Positions 1 to 5,268 are shown, counted from the first letter of the stretch. The stretch is DNA of 5,268 nt from CAYPYS01 sp964445715 (GCA_964445715.1 CAYULJ010000116.1:1-5268), one strand, 5' to 3'. The notes: generated by a model from the sequence alone, not told the origin. Numbers and translations: made by a program.

Positions 1-1
1 T

Positions 2-250
2 ACCAGGGTTATAAAAAATGGCCTATCTGTAAGAGATACAGAGAGATACGCAAAGATATTTACTGCTACGCCAAAGAAAAAAACAAGCGAGAAAGATCCT
101 AATTTATCTTCTCTAGAGGAGAAGCTGAGCGAGATTTTAGGTACTAAAGTCAAGGTTTTAAGATCTAAAAAGGGTGGCAAGATAGAGATTGAATTTTATT
201 CTGACAAGGATTTAGAAAGAGTCATAACTCTTTTAAAATCGAAGAGTTAG
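2..250 (+). CDS. parB: ParB family chromosome-partitioning protein, C-terminal part (5' truncated by window)
   Basis: The reading frame is open from the window edge to TAG at 248-250 and gives 82 residues. It begins just after the helix-turn-helix core, with the conserved stretch NGLSVRDTERYAK. A lysine-rich linker follows (about residues 22-33). The last ~45 residues match the ParB C-terminal dimerisation domain: LEEKLSEILGTKVKV, then GGKIEIEFYSDKDLERVITL. ParB binds parS sites near the origin and works with ParA in chromosome segregation; known members spread along DNA as CTP-dependent clamps through their N-terminal domain, which lies outside this window. The stop is 15 bases before ndk, in the same orientation, so co-transcription is likely. 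No parS-like 16-bp palindrome was noticed. The family assignment rests on the C-terminal pattern only. Confidence 0.85.
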   Translation, partial: TRVIKNGLSVRDTERYAKIFTATPKKKTSEKDPNLSSLEEKLSEILGTKVKVLRSKKGGKIEIEFYSDKDLERVITLLKSKS

Positions 251-265
251 AATAGGGAGCGGGCC

Positions 266-769
266 ATGAGTGAGCAAACATTAGTTTTAATAAAGCCCGA
301 CGGACTTAAGAAATCATTGACTGGGAATGTCCTTACGCGATTGTCAGAGACAAAGTTGGAAATCGTTGCAGCTAAAATAGTTAGGGTAAGTCGTAAGCTC
401 GCTGTGGAGCATTATAAACACATGAAAGACAAGCCATTTTTTGAAGAACTTATTAAATACATCCAGGGCGAGCTTCATGAAAGACGTAAGGTCATGGCAA
501 TGGTGTATTGGGGCAAGGATGCTATAAAAAAAGTTAGACAGCTAGCAGGCGAGACAAACCCGGAAGAAGCAGAGTCTACTAGCATCAGGGGTTCTTTTGG
601 CAGGATCACGACAAAAGGACTTTACGAAAACGTGCTTCATGCTTCGACAAATCCGAAAGAAGCAGAGAGAGAGATAAAGCTTTGGTTTGAGCCGGATGAT
701 ATAATCGTGGATATGTACCCTACAAAAATCGTAAAAGCGGAAAGCCACAAAAAACGAACCTGGGCTTAA
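266..769 (+). CDS. ndk: Nucleoside diphosphate kinase, long variant
   Basis: Transfers the terminal phosphate from NTPs (usually ATP) to NDPs through a phosphohistidine intermediate, in the cytoplasm. The 167 residues cover the whole fold. Visible residues are K10 in IKPDG, Y50, F58-F59, R91, the GETNP loop (95-99), R108 in IRGSFG, N122 and the phospho-acceptor H125 in NVLHAS, with E136 placed to orient the histidine. Odd points: relative to typical ~140-160-residue NDKs there are about five extra residues near 68-74 (GELHERR); IRGDFG reads IRGSFG; and the Asp after HxS is Thr128. The tail after residue 141 is longer than usual and basic (ends HKKRTWA). The start is well supported: GGGAG at 255-259 lies six bases before ATG. 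The stop codon falls inside the left arm of the 765-805 palindrome. It lies between parB and yicC; with gmk two genes on, it completes GMP to GTP. Family assignment is firm; activity is inferred. Confidence 0.95.
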   Translation: MSEQTLVLIKPDGLKKSLTGNVLTRLSETKLEIVAAKIVRVSRKLAVEHYKHMKDKPFFEELIKYIQGELHERRKVMAMVYWGKDAIKKVRQLAGETNPEEAESTSIRGSFGRITTKGLYENVLHASTNPKEAEREIKLWFEPDDIIVDMYPTKIVKAESHKKRTWA

Positions 770-805
770 GTTTACACTTTAACAATGTTAAAGTGTAAAC
801 TTAAG
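765..805. repeat. 41-bp perfect palindrome, copy A of a repeat
   Basis: The left arm at 765-784 (CTTAAGTTTACACTTTAACA) is exactly complementary to the right arm at 786-805 (TGTTAAAGTGTAAACTTAAG), with a single A at 785 in the centre. As RNA or cruciform it would fold into an ~18-19-bp stem with a tiny loop. It covers the ndk stop codon (767-769) and ends 10 bases before the yicC ATG. A near-identical copy lies at 4980-5020. No T-run follows on either strand, so it is not a classical intrinsic terminator. It may be a REP-like dispersed element, an RNase processing site or a protein-binding operator; the sequence alone does not decide. Confidence 0.9.
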
Positions 806-815
806 ATAGAGAAAT

Positions 816-1700
816 ATGATAAAGAGCATGACAGGATTTGGAAGAGGCGAGTCGACCGGGAAGTTTGGCAGGTTTATGGTCGAGGTGCGCACGGTTAATC
901 ACAGATATTTTGACCTTACTGCTCGCTTACCTCATAATCTTAATCAGCTCGAGGAAAAGATAAAAAATTACACACATAAACATATAAAGCGCGGCAAGGT
1001 GAATTTCTCTCTCTTGCATAGAAAAGGCGAAAAGCCTCTAGATCCAATAGCCATAGATTACGACGCAGCAGAGAAGTATTGCAAGTTGCTCGGCAAGTTA
1101 AAAACGAAGTTTAATCTAAAGGACGACATAAAACTTTCGCACATACTTTCTTTTCCAGACATCATCATACAGGAGCACCCAGAGCATAAATTTGCTTCAA
1201 TGTGGCCTTTTATCGAGAGGGCGGTTAAGAAGGCAGTATCGGATTGCGATAAGATGAAGAAAAAAGAAGGCAGTGCGATTTATCGGGACCTGTCAAAGAG
1301 AATAACAAAGGTGTCAAGATCAGTCGACAAGATATCCGCACTGGTGCCTGAGCTTATTTCCAATTATCAATCGAGACTGGATTCTACAGTGAATAATATC
1401 CTGAAGAGCCGCAATTATGAAATAGACAAAAAGAGGCTCGAGACAGAAGTCGCCATGTTTGCCAGGCAGTGTGATGTTTCGGAAGAGATAACCCGTGCGA
1501 AGAGCCATTTGATCGCCTTGAAAAATTCGCTTCTTTCAAACGGAGAATCTGGCAGGAGATTGGATTTTATACTGCAGGAGCTACAGAGAGAGATAAATAC
1601 GCTCGGCGCAAAAGCAGGCAATGCGAATATATCCCGTCTGGTCGTGGATATAAAGAGCGAGATAGAAAAGATGCGCGAACAAGCGCAGAACGTGGAATGA
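816..1700 (+). CDS. yicC: YicC family protein (putative endoribonuclease)
   Basis: 294 residues, close to the usual ~290 of the family. The N-terminus MIKSMTGFGRGE is the YicC signature and fixes the start, followed by the conserved VEVRTVNHRYFDL (22-34). The C-terminal DUF1732-type region is intact: RLETEVAMFARQCDVSEE (207-224), R227-SHL, then GRRLDFILQELQREINTLG (246-264) and the terminal EKMREQAQNVE. E. coli YicC has been described as an RNase involved in small-RNA turnover; that role is transferred by family, not seen here. The middle (about 130-200) is helical and Lys-rich. The Shine-Dalgarno is weak (AGAG at 808-811, four bases from ATG), and a strong hairpin (765-805) sits immediately upstream, which may affect translation. 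gmk starts seven bases after the stop, the standard neighbour of yicC in many bacteria. Confidence 0.95.
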   Translation: MIKSMTGFGRGESTGKFGRFMVEVRTVNHRYFDLTARLPHNLNQLEEKIKNYTHKHIKRGKVNFSLLHRKGEKPLDPIAIDYDAAEKYCKLLGKLKTKFNLKDDIKLSHILSFPDIIIQEHPEHKFASMWPFIERAVKKAVSDCDKMKKKEGSAIYRDLSKRITKVSRSVDKISALVPELISNYQSRLDSTVNNILKSRNYEIDKKRLETEVAMFARQCDVSEEITRAKSHLIALKNSLLSNGESGRRLDFILQELQREINTLGAKAGNANISRLVVDIKSEIEKMREQAQNVE

Positions 1701-1707
1701 TTTTAAT

Positions 1708-2283
1708 ATGAAGGAAAAAGGTATATTATTTATAATATCAGCTCCGTCAGGGTCGGGTAAAACTACTCTGTGCAACAGGTTGATAGATTCTCTGGTCGGC
1801 CTTGGCAGGTCTATTTCAATGACAACGAGACCCCCGCGCCCCGGAGAGAGGGATGGCATAGATTATATTTTTATAGAAAAAGACGAATTCCTAAAGCGCA
1901 AGAAAAAAAATGAGTTTTTAGAATGGGCAAAGGTATTTGATGAACACTATGGGACCTCGAAGAGACACATCAAGCATCTCCTCGCAAAAGGACAAGATGT
2001 GGTATTGAATATAGATGTCCAGGGCGCGATGAAGATCAAAAAGCTCAAAATGAGGTCAGTCTATGTGTTTATCATGCCGCCTTCTGTTTCAATGCTAAAA
2101 GAGAGGCTGGTCAGCCGTTCCACTGATTCTAAAAAAGAGATTGCAAAGAGGTTAAAGCTTGTGAAAAAAGAGATGTCGTATATGTCCAGATATGATTACG
2201 TAGTCGTCAACAATAAGCTTGAGTCAGCCCTGGAGAGCCTGCGCTCAATAGTTATTGCCGAGAGATGTAAAAACGTAAGATAA
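1708..2283 (+). CDS. gmk: Guanylate kinase
   Basis: Phosphorylates GMP to GDP with ATP, the essential step between IMP-derived GMP and GTP. 191 residues is normal for bacteria. The P-loop is SAPSGSGKTT (11-20). The GMP-binding region follows with S36, TTRPPRPGERDGIDY (39-53, containing R41, R44 and the family DG-DY motif), E72 in EFLEWAKVF, Y81-G82-T83, and D103 in IDVQGA. The lid region is ERLVSRSTDSKKEIAKRL (132-149); Ser138 replaces the usual Gly of the RGTDS motif, a mild change. The C-terminus YDYVVVNN...IVIAER is typical. ATG at 1708 follows the yicC stop by seven bases with only a weak TGGA at 1693-1696, so translational coupling to yicC is plausible. rpoZ follows after 17 bases, the common gmk-rpoZ arrangement. 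Confidence 0.97.
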   Translation: MKEKGILFIISAPSGSGKTTLCNRLIDSLVGLGRSISMTTRPPRPGERDGIDYIFIEKDEFLKRKKKNEFLEWAKVFDEHYGTSKRHIKHLLAKGQDVVLNIDVQGAMKIKKLKMRSVYVFIMPPSVSMLKERLVSRSTDSKKEIAKRLKLVKKEMSYMSRYDYVVVNNKLESALESLRSIVIAERCKNVR

Positions 2284-2287
2284 AATA

Positions 2288-2293
2288 TAGGAG
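2288..2293 (+). promoter_or_regulatory. Strong ribosome binding site of rpoZ
   Basis: TAGGAG lies seven bases upstream of ATG 2301, in the short gap after the gmk stop. There are two in-frame ATGs, at 2301 and 2310; this spacing favours the first. It is one of the better Shine-Dalgarno matches in the window. Confidence 0.8.
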
Positions 2294-2300
2294 CTCAAAA

Positions 2301-2495
2301 ATGTCGTATATGCCTCGTGAGAAGATTTTTAAAAACGGTGATAGTATTTTTAAAGTCACATTGGTCGCTGCAAAGAGGGCCATAGAGCTTAATAATGGTT
2401 CGCAGAAACTGATCGATACCCATTCAAAGAAATTTTCCACGATCGCTCTAGAGGAAATAAGCCAAGGAAAAGTAGGATATAAAGAAAAGGAATAA
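2301..2495 (+). CDS. rpoZ: DNA-directed RNA polymerase omega subunit
   Basis: Small subunit that helps fold and recruit beta' during RNA polymerase assembly; in some bacteria it contributes to a ppGpp site. 64 residues, at the short end for omega. Recognition rests on the core FKVTLVAAKRAIEL (17-30), matching the family pattern FELVxxAAKRARQL, a loop ending near residue 43, and STIALEEISQGKV (46-58), matching the usual xxALxEIAxGKV. The acidic tail of gammaproteobacterial omegas is absent; the protein ends KVGYKEKE. Position between gmk and a coaBC-type gene is the classical place of rpoZ and strengthens the call. The start codon is chosen by the Shine-Dalgarno at 2288-2293. Confidence 0.92.
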   Translation: MSYMPREKIFKNGDSIFKVTLVAAKRAIELNNGSQKLIDTHSKKFSTIALEEISQGKVGYKEKE

Positions 2496-2534
2496 ATTGG
2501 CTGCAGGCGCGGCTCTTAAGCCCTTAGCAGATTT

Positions 2535-3098
2535 ATGAATAAGCATATTGTAATTGGCGTTACTGGAAGCGTGGCGTGCTACAAGGCACTGGATCTGATC
2601 AGGGCCCTTCGCAGGCTCGGCGCGTCTACAGAGGTTGTTTTGACAAAAGAGGCAGAAGAATTTATAAAGCCTATTCTTTTTCAAACACTCTCTGGTCAAA
2701 AAGTCACAACAGCGGATCTATTTAAGTTGCCAGAAGAGTGGGACGCAGCACACATCTCTTTGGCAGAGAAGGCAGACCTTGTGCTCGTTGTGCCAGCCAC
2801 GGCAAACATAATAGGAAAGACCGCCAATGGCATATGCGATGACATGCTGACTTGCGCGATCTGCGCTACAAAGGCACCTGTGTTATTTGCTCCAGCGATG
2901 AATGATGGCATGTACAGGAACAAGATCGTCCAGGAAAACATCGCTAAGTTGAAAAAATCAGGCTATTATTTTACTGGCCCTGTAAAAGGAAAATTGGCCT
3001 GCGGCACCAAAGGCCTGGGCCATATACAGGATTCGGAAGTCATAATAAAAGAAGTTAAACAGTTATTAAAAAAAAATAAGGAGAGACAGCGTGGATAA
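2535..3098 (+). CDS. coaC: Phosphopantothenoylcysteine decarboxylase, stand-alone
   Basis: FMN-dependent decarboxylation of 4'-phosphopantothenoylcysteine to 4'-phosphopantetheine in coenzyme A synthesis. 187 residues correspond to only the N-terminal domain of the usual bifunctional CoaBC (Dfp) protein. Visible features are the flavoprotein start IVIGVTGSVACYKA (5-18), the catalytic histidine H73 in AAHISLA, the PATANIIGKTANGICDDMLT segment (87-106), PAMNDGMY with N123 (the usual Trp of PAMNxxMW is Tyr127), and the substrate-lid cysteine C156 in KLACGTKGLG. It ends naturally after a Lys-rich helix, where a CoaB domain would normally continue. The matching CoaB domain is encoded 1.9 kb downstream (5040 onward), beyond pckG. 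No clear Shine-Dalgarno precedes ATG 2535. The last codons contain nine consecutive A and the ribosome site of pckG; the two genes overlap by eight bases. Confidence 0.95.
   Translation: MNKHIVIGVTGSVACYKALDLIRALRRLGASTEVVLTKEAEEFIKPILFQTLSGQKVTTADLFKLPEEWDAAHISLAEKADLVLVVPATANIIGKTANGICDDMLTCAICATKAPVLFAPAMNDGMYRNKIVQENIAKLKKSGYYFTGPVKGKLACGTKGLGHIQDSEVIIKEVKQLLKKNKERQRG
3078..3083 (+). promoter_or_regulatory. Ribosome binding site of pckG inside the coaC 3' end
   Basis: AAGGAG, encoding Lys-Glu near the end of coaC, lies seven bases before GTG 3091. This supports the non-ATG start of pckG and indicates translation coupled to termination of coaC. Confidence 0.75.
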
Positions 3099-4974
3099 GA
3101 AATTTCTTAAAGGAAAATGCGGGGCAGAAAATTATAAAAGACTTGAGGCCTTAGGGTGCGATAAACTTATGGATTTTGTGGCAAAGTACGCCAAACTGTT
3201 TAATCCAAAAAGCGTGTTTGTGCGTACTGATTCAAAAGAGGACGCGGATTATATTAGAAGAAAATCTATTGATAACAAGGAAGAGACAAGGTTGGCCGCA
3301 GAGGGCCATACCATACATTTTGACGGATATTTCGACCAGGCGCGCGACAAGGCCAATACAAAATATCTTCTGAGGCCTGGTGAAGTGCTCGGCTCGGATA
3401 TAAAGTTTGTTGACAGAGAAGAAGGCCTTAAAGAGGTACGCAAGTTTTTTGAAAATTCTATGAAGGGCAAAGAAATGCTCATATGTTTTTATTCTCTTGG
3501 GCCTGTAGGTTCCGAGTTTTCTATATCAGCTGCCCAGATAACAGATTCTTCCTACGTAGGCCATTCTGAAGATATGCTCTACCGCAGCGGCTATGAACAG
3601 TTCAAGAAATTAAAAGGCTCTGGTAATTTTTTGCGTTTTGTGCATACAGCTGGTGAGCTAGAAGGAGCTGTGAGTAAGAATGTGGACAAGCGACGCGTTT
3701 ACATAGACCTGGAGCAGGAGACAGTGTTTAGTGCCAATACACAGTACGCAGGCAACACAGTTGGTCTTAAAAAACTCGCAATGCGGCTTGCTATAAAGCG
3801 CGCCTCAGAACAAGGCTGGCTTACAGAGCACATGTTTATCATGGGTGTTCATGATCCTTATAAGAAGAAACGCGTTACATATTTTACAGGCTCATTTCCG
3901 TCTGCGTGCGGCAAGACCGCTACTGCAATGCTCGGAGGGGAAAAGATCATAGGCGACGACATTGCTTACTTGCGAAAGATAGGCGGGAAGATTAGAACTG
4001 TCAATGTAGAAAGAGGGATCTTCGGAATCATACAGGATGTCAATGAAGCGAATGATCCTACGATATTCGAGGCGCTTACTACTCCCGGAGAAGTCATTTT
4101 TTCCAATGTCCTCGTCGATAAAAACAACAATGCACGTTGGTTGTCTGACGGAAGATCTACCCCTGATAAGGGTGTAAATTTTTCAGGAGAGTGGACACCG
4201 GATAAAATAGGACCTGATGAGAAGAAAGTGCCCTATGCTCATAAAAATGCCCGCTATACAGTGCGTCTAAAGGATTTAAAGAATTGTGACGAGAATCTGG
4301 AAGACCCTAAGGGCGTTGAGGTAGGCGGTGTTATATACGGCGGTCGAGATTCAGACACAAGCGTGCCAGTGGCAGAGTCTTTTGATTGGGCGCACGGCAT
4401 CCTAGCACAGGCAGCTGCGATAGAATCAGAGACCACTGCAGCTACGCTTGGACAGGAAGGGGTAAGAAAGTTTAATCTTATGGCGAACTTGGATTTTCTT
4501 TCAATACCTATTGGAAGATATATCCAGAGCAACCTTGATATAATCAAAGGCGTTAAAAAGCCGCCGCTTATATTCCATGTCAATTATTTTCTCAAAGGAA
4601 AAGACGGAAAGTATCTCAATGGCATCAAAGACAAACATGTATGGATAAAGTGGATGGAATTGCGCGTAAATAGTGAGGCAGAGGCAATAACAACACCTAT
4701 CGGACATATTCCCAGATATGAAGATTTAAAGAAACTCTTCAAGATAGTCCTTGAGAAAGAATACACTAAAGAGGACTATAATGAGCAATTCAAAATACGC
4801 ATCCCAGAATGTATGGCAAAAATAGATAGGATCAAAAATATCTATCATACAAAAGTCTTTGACACCCCACCTATCTTAGTACAAACCTTGGATGAGCAGA
4901 AAAAGCGACTCGAGGATTCTAAGAAAAAATACGGAGATTATCCCAAGCCAGACGTATTCAAAAGCAAAGAATAG
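3091..4974 (+). CDS. pckG: Phosphoenolpyruvate carboxykinase, GTP-type family
   Basis: Interconverts oxaloacetate + GTP with PEP + CO2 + GDP; gluconeogenic, or anaplerotic in fermenters. 627 residues, normal for the GTP-type family (about 600-630). Visible features in order: FVRTDSKED with R45 for PEP; the NTQYAGNTVGLKKLAMRLA region (216-234) with metal-ligand K227/K228; H247 in EHM; the P-loop SFPSACGKT (268-276) with C273 and K275; the kinase-2 motif GDDIA (288-292) carrying the metal-binding aspartates; GGVIYGGRDSD (412-422); and the FDWAHG...ESETTAA segment (431-450). Oddities: the family signature FPSACGKTN has Ala277 in place of Asn, and the guanine-binding loop (HVNYFLKGKDGKYLNG, 496-511) is altered. 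It starts with GTG at 3091, within coaC, and a palindrome begins five bases after its stop. Its position between coaC and coaB is unusual. Family assignment is firm; nucleotide preference is inferred. Confidence 0.95.
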   Translation: MDKKFLKGKCGAENYKRLEALGCDKLMDFVAKYAKLFNPKSVFVRTDSKEDADYIRRKSIDNKEETRLAAEGHTIHFDGYFDQARDKANTKYLLRPGEVLGSDIKFVDREEGLKEVRKFFENSMKGKEMLICFYSLGPVGSEFSISAAQITDSSYVGHSEDMLYRSGYEQFKKLKGSGNFLRFVHTAGELEGAVSKNVDKRRVYIDLEQETVFSANTQYAGNTVGLKKLAMRLAIKRASEQGWLTEHMFIMGVHDPYKKKRVTYFTGSFPSACGKTATAMLGGEKIIGDDIAYLRKIGGKIRTVNVERGIFGIIQDVNEANDPTIFEALTTPGEVIFSNVLVDKNNNARWLSDGRSTPDKGVNFSGEWTPDKIGPDEKKVPYAHKNARYTVRLKDLKNCDENLEDPKGVEVGGVIYGGRDSDTSVPVAESFDWAHGILAQAAAIESETTAATLGQEGVRKFNLMANLDFLSIPIGRYIQSNLDIIKGVKKPPLIFHVNYFLKGKDGKYLNGIKDKHVWIKWMELRVNSEAEAITTPIGHIPRYEDLKKLFKIVLEKEYTKEDYNEQFKIRIPECMAKIDRIKNIYHTKVFDTPPILVQTLDEQKKRLEDSKKKYGDYPKPDVFKSKE

Positions 4975-4979
4975 AGTCT

Positions 4980-5020
4980 CTTAAGTTCACACTTCAACAA
5001 TGTTAAAGTGTGAACTTAAG
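4980..5020. repeat. 41-bp imperfect palindrome, copy B of the repeat
   Basis: The left arm at 4980-4999 (CTTAAGTTCACACTTCAACA) and right arm at 5001-5020 (TGTTAAAGTGTGAACTTAAG) flank a central A at 5000. 19 of 20 arm positions pair; the exception is C4995 opposite A5006. It matches copy A at 38 of 41 bases. Two of the three differences (C4988 and G5012) are a paired change that keeps the stem. It starts five bases after the pckG stop and ends 19 bases before the coaB ATG. No T-run follows, so a standard intrinsic terminator is not supported. Confidence 0.9.
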
Positions 5021-5039
5021 CGTTGCGTCTTACGCGAAA

Positions 5040-5268
5040 ATGCTAAAAAAAAGGACCCCGGCCAAAATATTAATTACTGCTGGGCCAACTGTTGAGCCCA
5101 TAGATCCTGTGAGGTTTATCTCTAATAGATCCACGGGATATATGGGTTATAAATTAGCTGAACTCGCTTGCAAGAGAAAACATGTTGTCACGCTTATAAG
5201 CGGTCCTACCAGGATAAAAATTCCAAAGGTCAAAAAATTTATTCAAATAGAAACAGCCGAGGAGCTTG
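5040..5268 (+). CDS. coaB: Phosphopantothenate-cysteine ligase, N-terminal part (3' truncated by window)
   Basis: Joins 4'-phosphopantothenate and cysteine via an acyl-nucleotide intermediate (CTP in most bacteria), the step before CoaC. 76 codons are present before the window ends. After a short basic start (MLKKRTPAK) the frame shows the CoaB signature ILITAGPTVEPIDPVRFISN (10-29), then RSTGYMGYKLAEL (30-42) and a Rossmann-like strand VVTLISGPT. N29 corresponds to the conserved Asn of the SNRSSGKMG motif; the usual Lys after the Gly is Tyr34 here. Normally this domain is fused to CoaC; here it is a separate gene with pckG between. There is no visible Shine-Dalgarno before ATG 5040. The only alternative in-frame start is GTG 5010 inside the palindrome, limited upstream by TAA at 5004-5006. 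ATG is preferred because it aligns with the domain edge. Confidence 0.93.
   Translation, partial: MLKKRTPAKILITAGPTVEPIDPVRFISNRSTGYMGYKLAELACKRKHVVTLISGPTRIKIPKVKKFIQIETAEEL

Noticed and set aside
765..805. Intrinsic transcription terminator after ndk (and the equivalent after pckG)
   Set aside because: The stems are long but AT-rich and no T-run follows the 3' arm on either strand; the genes downstream appear to continue the same operon.
765..805. Operator for a Rex-type redox repressor, suggested by TTAACA/TGTTAA half-sites
   Set aside because: The Rex consensus has TTGT...ACAA facing outward (TTGTTAA-N-TTAACAA); here the half-sites are in the opposite order around a one-base centre.
785..901. 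Small frame starting at the central ATG of palindrome A (MLKCKLKIEK...), with a similar MLKCELK start at 5000 in copy B
   Set aside because: Both run out of frame into well-supported genes (yicC, coaB), have no ribosome site of their own, and share sequence only because the repeat is shared.
1581..1859. Minus-strand open frame across the yicC/gmk boundary, and other minus-strand frames
   Set aside because: All lie opposite strongly supported genes, show no recognisable domain and no ribosome site; they are shadows.
2173..2312. Exact 12-base repeat ATGTCGTATATG at 2173-2184 (in gmk) and 2301-2312 (rpoZ start)
   Set aside because: Short, single pair, lies in coding sequence with unrelated flanks; most likely coincidence.
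3091..4974. pckG as a mobile-element cargo
   Set aside because: No transposase, terminal inverted repeats or target duplication is seen around it; only one end abuts a palindrome, and its start is integrated into coaC.
5022..5039. Small hairpin GCGT-CTT-ACGC upstream of coaB
   Set aside because: Only a four-base stem; too weak to support as a regulatory structure.

Overview
The window is a tightly packed run of eight genes, all on the + strand: parB (3' end only), ndk, yicC, gmk, rpoZ, coaC, pckG and coaB (5' end only). The longest non-coding gap is 65 bases. The block yicC-gmk-rpoZ-coaBC is a widespread bacterial chromosomal neighbourhood, so this is chromosomal housekeeping DNA, not a plasmid, phage or island. 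The base composition is moderately AT-rich by eye, with many ATA and AGA/AGG codons. A bacterial ParB, YicC and omega subunit occur alongside an archaeal-flavoured GTP-type PEPCK and a slightly long NDK. This fits an uncultured bacterial lineage such as Omnitrophota or a relative, but that is a low-confidence guess made without any database search.

Layout: 2-250 is the ParB C-terminal domain (chromosome segregation). 266-769 is nucleoside diphosphate kinase. 765-805 is a near-perfect palindrome that overlaps the ndk stop codon. 816-1700 is the YicC-family RNase-like protein, 1708-2283 guanylate kinase and 2301-2495 the RNA polymerase omega subunit. 2535-3098 is a stand-alone phosphopantothenoylcysteine decarboxylase (CoaC). 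3091-4974 is PEP carboxykinase, which overlaps coaC by 8 bases. 4980-5020 is a second copy of the palindrome. 5040 to the window end is the start of phosphopantothenate-cysteine ligase (CoaB).

How the genes fit together: gmk (GMP to GDP) and ndk (NDP to NTP) are consecutive steps of GTP supply. GTP is the expected phosphoryl partner of a GTP-type PEPCK and feeds RNA polymerase, whose omega subunit is encoded alongside. coaC and coaB catalyse consecutive steps of coenzyme A synthesis. Spacing suggests co-transcription, and no convincing promoter or T-tailed terminator is visible.

Two things stand out. First, a 41-bp palindrome (two 20-base arms around one central A) occurs twice, at 765-805 and 4980-5020. 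The copies differ at three bases, and two of those differences form a compensatory pair that preserves the stem. This looks like a dispersed palindromic repeat family or a conserved RNA/DNA structure. Second, the usually fused (or at least adjacent) CoaC-CoaB pair is split, with pckG and one palindrome copy lying between the two halves.
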